21,418 nucleotides of DNA from NCBI GenBank assembly GCA_945861195.1, contig CAMATS010000005.1, positions 1 to 21,418 on the forward strand, written 5' to 3'. The stretch is from Rhodoferax sp. OV413 (GTDB lineage Bacteria; Pseudomonadota; Gammaproteobacteria; Burkholderiales; Burkholderiaceae_C). The position numbers and the translations under genes were made by a program. This document shows, in pieces, positions 1-7,359 of this stretch (within the stretch, counting starts at the first letter, position 1; every line of letters begins with the position of its first letter). Below the pieces are notes generated by a model. The model was given only the letters and a program-made list of their open reading frames with translations, searched no databases and was not told where the DNA came from.

Positions 1-87
1 ACCCAACCCGGTGATGTGTTGTACCTCTGGAAACAGGTACTCCTCCACGCCGGCGGCGCAGGGCAAAAACAATTGGAACTGGTTCAA
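1..87 (-). CDS. THUMP/RlmL-type class I SAM-dependent RNA methyltransferase, N-terminal fragment (runs off left edge)
   Basis: Only 29 codons are inside the window. Reading from a TTG at 87-85, the peptide begins MNQFQLFLPCAAGVEEYL and continues to PEVQHITGLG. An FLPC-A-GVE-L-EV pattern is how many betaproteobacterial RlmL-like 23S rRNA methyltransferases start. The TTG is preceded by AGGGG with a 6-base gap, and an in-frame stop (the rpoN TAA at 111-109) closes the frame upstream. The gene follows rpoN by 21 bases on the same strand, so it is probably co-transcribed. The identity comes from a short N-terminus only. The protein body, with the THUMP and methyltransferase domains, lies outside the window. 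Confidence 0.55.
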   Translation of the reverse strand, partial: MNQFQLFLPCAAGVEEYLFPEVQHITGLG

Positions 88-108
88 GCCGGACCCCTGA
101 GCTGCCAA

Positions 109-1701
109 TTACAGGGTCTTGCGCAAGGAGGCCGGGGCGATGCGCAGGCTCTCACGGTATTTGGCTACGGTACGCCGGGCGCAGGCGATGCCTTGTTCCT
201 TGAGCATGTCGGCGATCTGGTTGTCACTGAGCGGCTTTTTAAGGTTCTCGGCGGCGACAAACTGCTTGATCAAGGCCCGCACCGCCGTGCTGGAGGCACT
301 GCTGCCTGAGTCGGTTCCCAGGCCAGAACCAAAAAAATACTTGAGCTCGAAAGTACCAAACGGCGTGGCCATGTATTTGGCTGTGGTCACCCGGCTGATG
401 GTGCTCTCGTGCAGGCCGAGTTCGTCGGCAATCTCGCGCAGCACCAGCGGGCGCATGGCAAGCTCGCCATGTTGAAAAAAGCTTTTCTGCCGCTCCACAA
501 TGGCGGTGCTCACCCGCAAAATAGTGTCAAAGCGTTGTTGAATGTTTTTGATGAACCAGCGGGCTTCTTGCAGGCGCTGCTGCAGGGCTGCATGGTTGGA
601 GGAGTCGCGTCCGCCGCCTTTGTGCTGGCGTAGGGCATTGGCATAGATGTCATGCACGCGCAAACGCGGCATCACATCGGCATTGAGTTGCACCCGAAAA
701 CGCACAGCAGCGCCGCGGCCAACTGCGAGCACAAGCACATCGGGCACCAGAATATTGCGCTCAACATTGACAAAGCGCCGCCCAGGCTTGGGCTCGAGTC
801 TGCCAATCAAGGCAATGGCTTCGCGCACCGCGGCCTCGCTGGCGCTGCACAGCGGCGCCAGGCGTTTGACATCCCGGCGTGCCAGCAAATCCATGCTTTG
901 CGCGCAAATGCTCAGGGCCACGTGCAAAGCTGCCTCACGCGCGGGCGGCAAGGCATCGGCTTGCAGCAGGGCCCGTATTTGCAGGCGCAAACATTCGCCC
1001 AGATCAGCCGCACCCACACCGATCGGATCCATGCTTTGCAGCAGGCGCAGGGCCACCGTGAAGTGGTGCACCAGGTTGTCGATTTGGTCTTCCTCGTCAC
1101 CTGCCAGCCCACGCGCCAATGCCTCCAGCGAATCCTCCAGGTAGCCATCTTCATTGAGCGATTCAATCAAAAACCGCAGGGCGGCCTGATCGGCGGCGCC
1201 AAGGCGCAGGCTCAGGGCCTGCCGGTGCAGGTGGTTTTGCAGCGACTCTTGGGTGCGCGCCAGCTCGGTGGCGTCGAACTCGTCGCCGCTTTCCAGGTTA
1301 TTGCCGTGTGCCCGGGCCTCGCCGCCCCACTCGCTGTCGTCTGGGGCAATCGAGGCGCTGCCATCGCCCTCCCAGCTTTGGCCGTCGTCCTCTGCCTCGG
1401 TGGCGCTGGGTGCATCGTTGTCGTTGCCTGATTTGGTCTCGGTGGAAAAGTCGCTGCCTGAGTAAACCGCTGATTCAGCCTCCAGGTCATCGATTTTGAC
1501 TGGCATGTCGGAGCGCTCCAGACCAAAGTCTTCGCGTGGCGCCTCGGTAGCCTCGCGCTCCAGAAACGGGTTGTCATCGAGCATCTGGTCGATTTCCTGC
1601 CCCAGCTCCAGGGTTGAGAGCTGCAGCAAGCGGATCGATTGCTGCAACTGTGGCGTCAGCGCAAGATGCTGCGAGGTCCGCAGGGACAGGCCTTGCTTCA
1701 C
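109..1701 (-). CDS. rpoN: RNA polymerase sigma-54 factor RpoN
   Basis: This 530-residue protein is sigma-54, which directs RNA polymerase to -24/-12 promoters opened by AAA+ enhancer-binding proteins. Region I is the Gln/Leu-rich N-terminus starting MKQGLSLRTSQ and containing LTPQLQQSIRLLQLS (about residues 1-50). It is followed by a long acidic, low-complexity region II (about 50-145, rich in Asp, Glu, Ser and Gly). Then come the core-binding region and the C-terminal DNA-binding part, which ends with the RpoN box ARRTVAKYRE (508-517). The start is GTG (1701-1699); the MKQGL beginning matches the family, so no upstream start is needed. It lies 61 bases after lptB on the same strand, the usual lptB-rpoN linkage in proteobacteria. 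Length is slightly above the E. coli protein because of the acidic region. Confidence 0.97.
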   Translation of the reverse strand: MKQGLSLRTSQHLALTPQLQQSIRLLQLSTLELGQEIDQMLDDNPFLEREATEAPREDFGLERSDMPVKIDDLEAESAVYSGSDFSTETKSGNDNDAPSATEAEDDGQSWEGDGSASIAPDDSEWGGEARAHGNNLESGDEFDATELARTQESLQNHLHRQALSLRLGAADQAALRFLIESLNEDGYLEDSLEALARGLAGDEEDQIDNLVHHFTVALRLLQSMDPIGVGAADLGECLRLQIRALLQADALPPAREAALHVALSICAQSMDLLARRDVKRLAPLCSASEAAVREAIALIGRLEPKPGRRFVNVERNILVPDVLVLAVGRGAAVRFRVQLNADVMPRLRVHDIYANALRQHKGGGRDSSNHAALQQRLQEARWFIKNIQQRFDTILRVSTAIVERQKSFFQHGELAMRPLVLREIADELGLHESTISRVTTAKYMATPFGTFELKYFFGSGLGTDSGSSASSTAVRALIKQFVAAENLKKPLSDNQIADMLKEQGIACARRTVAKYRESLRIAPASLRKTL

Positions 1702-1762
1702 CCGATGCCTCCGCCAGCGGCCGGTTGTCGCAGTAAATTGGGTTCAGGTGGCCTGGCCAAGC

Positions 1763-2560
1763 TCACATCCTGAAGTGTTCGCCGAGATAGACCCGGCGAA
1801 CGTCGGCATCATTGACGATCTCGGCCGGTGTTCCCTGGGCCAGCACCCGGCCATCGTTGATGATGTAAGCGTGGTCGCAGATGCCAAGGGTTTCACGCAC
1901 ATTGTGGTCGGTAATCAGCACGCCGATACCGCGCTGCTTGAGAAAGCTGATGATGCGTTGGATCTCGATCACGGCAATCGGGTCGATACCGGCAAACGGC
2001 TCGTCGAGCAAAATAAAGCGCGGCTGGGTGGCCAAGGCCCGGGCAATTTCGACGCGCCTGCGCTCGCCGCCAGACAGGGCCAGTGCCGGGCTCATGCGCA
2101 GGTGCTCCACCCGCAGATCCGTCAATAACGCCCCCAGACGCAGCTCAATTTCCTGCGGCGCCAGGGGCTTGCCGGCGGCGTCCCGCTGCAGCTCCAGCAC
2201 AGCGCGCACATTGTCTTGTACGTTGAGCTTTCGAAAGATCGAGGGCTCTTGCGGCAGGTAGCTCAAACCCAGCCTGGCACGGCGGTGGATTGGCATGCGC
2301 TCGATGGACTGGCCGTCCAGCCGAATGTCGCCCGCGCTCGGCCGCACCAGGCCGACAATCATGTAAAACGAGGTGGTCTTGCCTGCGCCATTTGGCCCCA
2401 GCAGGCCCACCACCTCGCCCTTGCGCACCATCAGCGAGACATCCTTCACCACATGGCGGCTGCCGTAGGATTTGCCGAGTTGCTTGGCCTCCAGGTGGCT
2501 GTCGCTGTGCGGGTCAAGCACCCGCGCCTGCGCAGCCGCCAGGGTGACATCGGTTTTCAC
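1763..2560 (-). CDS. lptB: LPS export ABC transporter ATP-binding protein LptB
   Basis: This 265-residue ATPase powers LPS extraction from the inner membrane, working with LptFG and LptC on the cytoplasmic side. Visible ABC motifs in order are Walker A GPNGAGKTT (55-63), Q-loop in YLPQE (Q104), signature LSGGE (162-166), Walker B FILLDE (182-187) and the switch His in TDHN (H219). PFAGIDP after Walker B is characteristic of LptB. About 25 residues precede the usual LptB start, so an internal start cannot be excluded. The GTG start (2560-2558) overlaps the lptA stop in a GTGA arrangement, indicating translational coupling. rpoN follows 61 bases downstream. Confidence 0.96.
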   Translation of the reverse strand: MKTDVTLAAAQARVLDPHSDSHLEAKQLGKSYGSRHVVKDVSLMVRKGEVVGLLGPNGAGKTTSFYMIVGLVRPSAGDIRLDGQSIERMPIHRRARLGLSYLPQEPSIFRKLNVQDNVRAVLELQRDAAGKPLAPQEIELRLGALLTDLRVEHLRMSPALALSGGERRRVEIARALATQPRFILLDEPFAGIDPIAVIEIQRIISFLKQRGIGVLITDHNVRETLGICDHAYIINDGRVLAQGTPAEIVNDADVRRVYLGEHFRM

Positions 2561-3111
2561 TTAGCCGGGGCCTCGGGCTTGGGCATCAGCGTGGCCCGCA
2601 CCCGGCCGGCAGGAGCGCCGGGGGTTGCCGAAGCTGCGCCGCCGTCGACATTGAACACCTCTGTGGTGTTGTCATACAAAATCACCTGCCCGGTCAACTC
2701 GTCATTCAGGGTGCTGCCTCTGTAGCGCCGCAGCTGTGCGCGTTTGGAGAATTTGACGGTGTCGGCCCGCCCGTCATATTCGATGATTTCGGCCTCGCCC
2801 TCCACATACTCGTCAACACTGTCGCGTTTTTGGCGGTAGAAGGCCAGCTTGCCCGGCTCGGCCGTGACCAGGCCGTATTGGTTGCCCTGGGCATCCTGGC
2901 GGACTTCGATCCTGGCGCCCCGAATCACAATGCTGCCTTTGGTCACGACAACCCGGCCGGTGAACACACTGGTCTGTTTTGGCTCGTCATGGCGCAGGGT
3001 GTCCGCCTCGACATTCATGGGCTTGTTGCGATCAGCTTTCTCGGCCTGAGCCAAGCCGGCATGAGCGCTCAGCGCCAGGGCCAACAGCCACACAGATACA
3101 GTAGATTTCAT
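2557..3111 (-). CDS. lptA: LPS transport periplasmic protein LptA
   Basis: This is the periplasmic OstA/LptA-fold protein that bridges LptC at the inner membrane and LptD at the outer membrane during LPS transport. From the ATG at 3111 it is 184 residues: a Sec signal peptide (MKSTVSVWLLALALS then cleavage near AQA, about residue 23), then a beta-jellyroll-type domain with repeated short strands such as ADTLRHDEPKQTSVFTGRVV and IEYDGRADTV. An alternative ATG at 3129 adds MQESCP; neither start has a strong Shine-Dalgarno, but 3111 puts the basic residue and hydrophobic core at the usual place. Its stop overlaps lptB. The usual upstream partners lptC and kdsC are absent here; a DsbA-type gene lies upstream instead. 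Confidence 0.92.
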   Translation of the reverse strand: MKSTVSVWLLALALSAHAGLAQAEKADRNKPMNVEADTLRHDEPKQTSVFTGRVVVTKGSIVIRGARIEVRQDAQGNQYGLVTAEPGKLAFYRQKRDSVDEYVEGEAEIIEYDGRADTVKFSKRAQLRRYRGSTLNDELTGQVILYDNTTEVFNVDGGAASATPGAPAGRVRATLMPKPEAPAK

Positions 3112-3141
3112 AGGGCACGATTCTTGCATAAATATCGGCCC

Positions 3142-3172
3142 ATTGTACGGTCAGCGCTGCCCTAGCAGTCAA
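3142..3172 (-). promoter_or_regulatory. Possible sigma-70 promoter for lptA-lptB-rpoN
   Basis: On the minus strand TTGACT (3172-3167) is followed 19 bases later by TACAAT (3147-3142), close to -35 and -10 consensus, about 30 bases before the lptA ATG. The spacer is longer than the usual 16-18, so this is a weak candidate. It would let lptA-lptB-rpoN be expressed separately from the dsbA gene upstream. Confidence 0.3.
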
Positions 3173-3183
3173 GCGGGCCAAGC

Positions 3184-3205
3184 CTGACAGCGCCGGCGGC
3201 GTCAG
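3184..3205. repeat. GC-rich imperfect palindrome at the dsbA 3' end
   Basis: The segment begins CTGAC and ends GTCAG, with a CGCCGGCG core, forming a 22-base near-palindrome that overlaps the dsbA stop codon. It has no T-tract on either strand, so it is not a classical intrinsic terminator. It may weaken read-through from dsbA into lptA. Confidence 0.35.
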
Positions 3206-3852
3206 CGTCCGCTGCGAACCTCTGCGGTGAGGAAATCGGCCACCTTGAGTGCCCGCTCCATGCCTTGCGCCAGGGTGCTGTCAATGTAAAAACGCCCCGC
3301 CACGCCAAGTGCTGGCACACCTTCGACCTTGTAGGTGTTTTGCAGCTGGGTGCCGCGGGTGGCCTTGGTCGATGCAGAAAAAGAGTTGTACTGCTCGGTG
3401 AACTTGGCCCTGTCCACCCCCTGCTTGGCAGCCCAATCGGCAATTTCGGCGGCGCTGGCCAGTTTGAGCTTGTCGACATGGATGGCGGCAAACACCTGAG
3501 CATGCAACTTGGCCAGCAGTCCCAGGGCTTCCAATGCGTAGTACAAACGCTGCTGCGGCACAAAATCGTCCCGAAAGGCAACCGGCACGCGGCGCAAGGC
3601 AACATCTTTTGGCAGGGCTTTTGCCCAGGCGTTGAGTGCTGGTTCAAAGGCATTGCAGTGCGAGCAGCTGTACCAAAAAAACTCCACCACCTCGATCTTG
3701 CCCCGCGCCGCCTCTACCGGTGCGGGTTTGTCGAGCACCAGATAGTCGGTGCCCGCAACCGGCGGCTTGGTTTGGGCCAGCACCGAGCCGGGCAGGGCTA
3801 CTGCAGCGGCCAGCCCAACACCCGACAGCACAGAAAAATTACGACGTTTCAT
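3202..3852 (-). CDS. dsbA: Periplasmic thiol:disulfide interchange protein, DsbA family
   Basis: From the ATG at 3852 this is a 216-residue thioredoxin-fold oxidoreductase that would introduce disulfides into exported proteins and be reoxidised by DsbB. The N-terminus MKRRNFSVLSG followed by a hydrophobic stretch and VLAQ is a signal peptide with a twin-arginine-like motif. The active site is Cys63-Ser-His-Cys66 inside FFWYSCSHCNAFEP, where E. coli DsbA has CPHC. The family cis-proline is in VEGVPALG (P180). The ATG was preferred over a TTG 15 bases upstream because GGAG (3865-3862) lies 9 bases before it. The gene sits between the SPOR-domain gene (64 bases upstream) and lptA. DsbA is the best family call; a DsbL-like or TlpA-like variant role is less likely. 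Confidence 0.9.
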   Translation of the reverse strand: MKRRNFSVLSGVGLAAAVALPGSVLAQTKPPVAGTDYLVLDKPAPVEAARGKIEVVEFFWYSCSHCNAFEPALNAWAKALPKDVALRRVPVAFRDDFVPQQRLYYALEALGLLAKLHAQVFAAIHVDKLKLASAAEIADWAAKQGVDRAKFTEQYNSFSASTKATRGTQLQNTYKVEGVPALGVAGRFYIDSTLAQGMERALKVADFLTAEVRSGR

Positions 3853-3916
3853 AGGTTCAGACTCCAATAAAAAAGCATTCGACCCGGCTCGACGGGGAAA
3901 AGTTCAAGGCCAATGG

Positions 3917-4603
3917 TTAGCGCTGGACCCGCACCAACGCGGTTTCCAGGCCAGTGGTGTCCAATTTGTCTTTGGCACGCTCTGCCTCTTCGCGTCGCTC
4001 AAAGGGGCCCACGCGCACGCGGTGGACCATGCGGCCCGACTGCTCGCGCTCGGTCACCCGGGTCTCGACGCCGCTGAGTGACAGGCGCGCGCGCAGCGCC
4101 TCGGCCTCGTCGGCTGAGCGGAAAGCGCCTACCTGGACAAAGTAAACAAAGGGTTCAAGTGTGCTTGGCGCAGCGCCTATGGCTGGGGCGGCCGTGGGTG
4201 CTGCTGTCCTGGCCCGAGCCAGGTCGCCCAGAGGGTCGGCAGAGGTGGCGGCGGGTTTGGCTTCTGCCTTGGCTGGCGGCCCGCCGGCGGGTGAACTGGC
4301 GGGTGAACTGGCGGGTGAACTGGCTGGGGCGGCTGCCACCGCACTGGCTGGTTCTGAGGCCGCTGCCGCGGCGGCAGATGCTGCTGGTTTGGCCGGATTT
4401 TTGCCGTAAAGCGGGGCGTTGGGGTCCCAGTCTTTGTTTTTACGGCTCTCAGCGGCATCCTGTTCGGCGGTTCGGCTCTGCCCCTTGCTTAAAAACGGGA
4501 CCGGTACCCGAGTCACATAGACCGCCACCGCCAACGCCGCCCCCAGGCCCACAAGCACTCCGATGATCAAACCCACCAGGGTTCCACCGCGTTGCTGTTT
4601 CAT
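3917..4603 (-). CDS. SPOR-domain membrane protein (FtsN-like architecture)
   Basis: From the ATG at 4603 this is a 228-residue bitopic inner-membrane protein. It has a short cytoplasmic tail (MKQQRGG), one transmembrane helix (about residues 7-30), a long Ala/Pro/Ser-rich periplasmic linker with three SSPA repeats, and a C-terminal SPOR domain of about 75 residues. The SPOR domain starts near FVYFVQVGAF and contains RVRVGPFERREEAERAKDKL. SPOR domains bind denuded glycan strands at division septa. The architecture is that of FtsN/DedD, but sequence alone does not say which. GGAG (4614-4611) sits 7 bases before this ATG. An alternative GTG at 4627 would overlap the argS stop as GTGA and add eight residues. 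It directly follows argS, a common neighbour in Burkholderiales. Confidence 0.88.
   Translation of the reverse strand: MKQQRGGTLVGLIIGVLVGLGAALAVAVYVTRVPVPFLSKGQSRTAEQDAAESRKNKDWDPNAPLYGKNPAKPAASAAAAAASEPASAVAAAPASSPASSPASSPAGGPPAKAEAKPAATSADPLGDLARARTAAPTAAPAIGAAPSTLEPFVYFVQVGAFRSADEAEALRARLSLSGVETRVTEREQSGRMVHRVRVGPFERREEAERAKDKLDTTGLETALVRVQR
4286..4321. repeat. Three 12-bp tandem repeats in the SPOR-protein linker
   Basis: The unit GGCGGGTGAACT occurs three times exactly (4286-4297, 4298-4309, 4310-4321). On the minus strand it encodes SSPA repeats in the periplasmic linker. The unit is in frame, so copy-number change would lengthen or shorten the linker without a frameshift. Confidence 0.9.
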
Positions 4604-4610
4604 CTCTGCA

Positions 4611-4614
4611 CTCC
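4611..4614 (-). promoter_or_regulatory. Shine-Dalgarno deciding the SPOR-protein start
   Basis: GGAG on the minus strand, 7 bases before the ATG at 4603. It favours that ATG over the GTG at 4627 that overlaps the argS stop. Confidence 0.6.
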
Positions 4615-4623
4615 GGAAAGCTT

Positions 4624-6297
4624 TCACATTTTTTGCGGGGCGCTTACGCCTAACACCGCAAGTCCATTGTGCAACACCTGCGCAGTGGCAGCGACCAAGG
4701 CCAACCTGGCCAGCTTGATGCCCTCGTCATCCACCAAAATGCGCTCGGCGTCGTAATAGCTGTGGTAGCAGGCGGCGAGTTCGCGCAGGTAAAAGGTGAC
4801 ATCATGCGGGGCAAAGTCAGCCGCTGCAGCGCTCAACATCTCGGGGTATTTGGCCAGTAAAAGCATCAGCGACTGCGCCGGACTGCTGTTCAGTGCGGCC
4901 AGGCTCACCTGCCCCAGGTTGGCGATATCGCCGCCCCAGGCCGCCAATACCGAGCAAATTCGGGCATGGGCGTATTGCACGTAGTACACCGGGTTGTCAT
5001 TGTTTTTGGCCACTGCCAGATCCACGTCAAAGGTGTACTCGGTGTCGGGCTTGCGGCTCAGCAGAAAAAAGCGCACCGCGTCCCGGCTGGTCCACTCGAT
5101 CAGGTCGCGCAGCGTGACATAGCTGCCCGCGCGCTTGGAGATCTTGACCTCTTCGCCGCCCTTGATCACCCGCACCATGGTGTGCAACACATAGTCGGGG
5201 TAGCCCGGCGGCACACCAGCACCGGCGGCCTGCAGGCCGGCGCGCACCCGGGCAATGGTGCCATGGTGGTCGGTGCCCTGGATATTGACGGCTTTTTTGA
5301 AGCCGCGCTCCCATTTGCTGATGTGGTAGGCCACGTCGGGCACAAAGTAGGTGTAGCTACCGTCTCCCTTGCGCATGACCCGGTCTTTGTCGTCGCCGTA
5401 GTCGGTCGACTTGAGCCACAGCGCGCCATCCTGTTCATAGGTTTTGCCAGCGGCTTGCAGCCGGCGCACGGCGTCATCGACCCGGCCGCTGCCGTAGAGG
5501 CTGCTTTCGAGGTAATAGTTGTCAAACTTGACAGCGAAGGCCTGCAGGTCAAGGTCCTGCTCGTGGCGCAAATAGGCCACGGCAAACTCGCGCAAATCAT
5601 CGAGTGCTGTCACATCCCCAGAGGCCGTGAAACTGCGGTCGTCAGCAGTCACTGTTTTCTTAGCTAAAAAATCCGTCGCAATGTCGCCGATGTACTCGCC
5701 GTTGTAAGCCTGCTCTGGCCACTCGGGGTCGCCTGGCTTAAAGCCCTTGGCGCGCAGCTGGGTGCTGGTGGCCAAGGTGCTGATCTGCACGCCAGCATCG
5801 TTGTAATAGAACTCGCGGTACACCGCCCAGCCCTGGGTTTGGTACAGATTGCAAATTGCATCGCCCAGCGCGGCTTGGCGCCCGTGGCCCACGTGCAGCG
5901 GCCCGGTCGGGTTGGCCGAAACAAATTCGACCATCATCTTGTGTCCGCTGGCGGTTTGGCAGCCAAACTCGACGCCCTGTGCCAGCACCGCCGGCACCAC
6001 CTGTTGTTTGGCCTCAGGCGTAAGCCGGATATTGATAAAGCCTGGCCCGGCGATTTCCAGAGCCTCGGTCCAGCGCTGGTAGGGCTGGCTCTCAAGCAAC
6101 TTGGCGCGCAGGGTTTCGGCGAGTTGGCGGGGGTTGAGTTTGAGCGGCTTGGCCAGTTGCATGGCGGCGGTGGTTGCGAGGTCGCCGTGGGCCGGCACTT
6201 TGGGCGACTCAAAAACCGCCTTGGCCCCGGCGCCCGGGCTCAGCGCCTCCAATGCTTGTGCCAGCGCATCGAGCAGCTGTTGTTTGACAATTTGCAT
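4624..6297 (-). CDS. argS: Arginine--tRNA ligase
   Basis: This 557-residue class I aminoacyl-tRNA synthetase charges tRNA-Arg with arginine in the cytoplasm. Visible features in order are the N-terminal Add-1-type tRNA-contact domain (about 1-105), the HIGH-type signature in SANPTGPLHVGH (117-128, with HVGH at 125-128), the Rossmann catalytic domain, the KMSKS-equivalent KISKR (375-379) followed by AGSYVTLRDL, and the C-terminal helical anticodon-binding domain ending in GVSAPQKM. Length is typical of the family. The ATG at 6297 gives the expected MQIVKQQLLDAL start. The upstream gap to the LysR gene is only 48 bases; the downstream SPOR gene is close or overlapping. Confidence 0.97.
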   Translation of the reverse strand: MQIVKQQLLDALAQALEALSPGAGAKAVFESPKVPAHGDLATTAAMQLAKPLKLNPRQLAETLRAKLLESQPYQRWTEALEIAGPGFINIRLTPEAKQQVVPAVLAQGVEFGCQTASGHKMMVEFVSANPTGPLHVGHGRQAALGDAICNLYQTQGWAVYREFYYNDAGVQISTLATSTQLRAKGFKPGDPEWPEQAYNGEYIGDIATDFLAKKTVTADDRSFTASGDVTALDDLREFAVAYLRHEQDLDLQAFAVKFDNYYLESSLYGSGRVDDAVRRLQAAGKTYEQDGALWLKSTDYGDDKDRVMRKGDGSYTYFVPDVAYHISKWERGFKKAVNIQGTDHHGTIARVRAGLQAAGAGVPPGYPDYVLHTMVRVIKGGEEVKISKRAGSYVTLRDLIEWTSRDAVRFFLLSRKPDTEYTFDVDLAVAKNNDNPVYYVQYAHARICSVLAAWGGDIANLGQVSLAALNSSPAQSLMLLLAKYPEMLSAAAADFAPHDVTFYLRELAACYHSYYDAERILVDDEGIKLARLALVAATAQVLHNGLAVLGVSAPQKM

Positions 6298-6321
6298 GGC
6301 GCGATTTTAAGCGGCCGACCG

Positions 6322-6338
6322 GCTGCGCCAGTCGCAGC
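6322..6338. repeat. Short hairpin between the LysR gene and argS
   Basis: GCTGCG (6322-6327) and CGCAGC (6333-6338) can form a 6-bp stem around a 5-base loop, between the LysR stop and the argS start. No T-run follows on the minus strand, so a terminator function is doubtful. Confidence 0.3.
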
Positions 6339-6345
6339 GCCCGCC

Positions 6346-7266
6346 TCAGGGCCCTTGCCAGTAGCCCGCCTGGGCATAGTGGTGTTTGAGAAAGTCGATC
6401 CAAAGCCGCACCCGCAGCGGCAAGTGCTTGGCATGGGCAAAAACCGCATAAATGCCGTTGGGTGGCGCAGCAAATTCTTCCAAAATAGACACCAAAGTGC
6501 CGGCTGCCACTTCGGCTTCGACCTCCCAGGTGCTGCGCCAGGCGATGCCCAGACCCCGCAGACACCAGTCATGCAGCACCTGCCCGTCAGAACAATCCAG
6601 CGGCCCAGCGGGCCTGATGTGTACCAATTCGCTGCCTTCGCCCCGTCCCACCTGGAACGCCCAGCCGCGGCTTTGCGAGGCATCGCTGGAGAGGCTCAGG
6701 CAATCAAAGCGGGCCAAGTCCTGCGGCCGCTGCGGCCGCCCGCAGCGCTGCAAATAGCCTGGCGTGGCCACACACAAGCGCCGGTTGTCTGCCAGGCGCA
6801 CGCTCACCAGCGACGAGTCGGGCAAGTCGCCCACCCGAACCGCACAGTCCACAGCCTCGCCAGCCAGGTCTACCACCCGGTCGCTCAGGTTGAGCGAGAT
6901 CGTGACCTCGGAGTGCAGCTCTCCAAAGCGCGGCACCAGGGGCGCCACATGGCGCCGTCCGAAACCCGCCGGTGCGGTGATGCGGAGGTGACCGCTGGCC
7001 TTGACCCCGCCAGCCGACACGCTGGCCTCGGCACTGGCCAGGTCGGCCAGCAGGCGCTGACAGTCCTCCAAAAACGCGCTGCCCTCGTGGGTGAGTGTGA
7101 TGCGTCGGGTGGTGCGTACCAGCAGTTTGACGCCCAGTCGTTCCTCCAGGGCGTCGAGCCGGCGGCCCATGATGGCGGGTGCCAGCCCTTCAGCTCGGGC
7201 GGCTGCGCTCAGGCTGCCCCGGGTGACCACCGAAACAAACGAGCTAAGTTGCTTGAGTTTGTCCAT
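6346..7266 (-). CDS. LysR-family transcriptional regulator
   Basis: This 306-residue LysR-type regulator has an N-terminal winged helix-turn-helix (about residues 1-60, with GSLSAAARAEGLAPAIMGRR then LDALEERLGVKLLVRTTR), a linker helix, and a C-terminal effector-binding domain of the LysR substrate type (from about residue 90, LRITAPAGFGRRHVAPLVPRF). It is transcribed divergently from the amidase gene with 93 bases between the two start codons. This is the classic LysR arrangement, so control of the amidase and of itself is a reasonable inference. No clear T-N11-A palindrome was identified. The effector is unknown. The gene also runs toward argS, 48 bases downstream on the same strand, so some read-through is possible. 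Confidence 0.93.
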   Translation of the reverse strand: MDKLKQLSSFVSVVTRGSLSAAARAEGLAPAIMGRRLDALEERLGVKLLVRTTRRITLTHEGSAFLEDCQRLLADLASAEASVSAGGVKASGHLRITAPAGFGRRHVAPLVPRFGELHSEVTISLNLSDRVVDLAGEAVDCAVRVGDLPDSSLVSVRLADNRRLCVATPGYLQRCGRPQRPQDLARFDCLSLSSDASQSRGWAFQVGRGEGSELVHIRPAGPLDCSDGQVLHDWCLRGLGIAWRSTWEVEAEVAAGTLVSILEEFAAPPNGIYAVFAHAKHLPLRVRLWIDFLKHHYAQAGYWQGP

Positions 7267-7291
7267 GGGTTTGGATTATGCGGCGCCGCCC

Positions 7292-7320
7292 TGGGCAGGC
7301 CGGGGGGCGAGTGGTATAAC
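7292..7320 (+). promoter_or_regulatory. Candidate sigma-70 promoter for the amidase
   Basis: TGGGCA (7292-7297, 4 of 6 to consensus) is separated by 17 bases from TATAAC (7315-7320, 5 of 6), 39 bases before the amidase ATG. It lies in the divergent gap where a LysR regulator would bind. This is a motif match only. Confidence 0.4.
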
Positions 7321-7359
7321 CCAGAGCATCTTCATTTGGGCGTTTCGACGCTGCACACC

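Noticed and set aside
652..1431. 259-residue plus-strand frame over rpoN
   Set aside because: It is antisense to rpoN. The Gln/Ala-rich composition reflects the reverse complement of a real gene.
3868..3895. Hairpin followed by T-run upstream of dsbA as a terminator after the SPOR gene
   Set aside because: On the minus strand a six-T run does follow, but the stem is only a broken near-palindrome without a proper loop.
5839..7359. Upstream extension of the amidase frame, giving a 1060-residue protein
   Set aside because: It lies antisense to argS and the LysR gene, its residues have no domain character, and the amidase has a sensible ATG at 7360.
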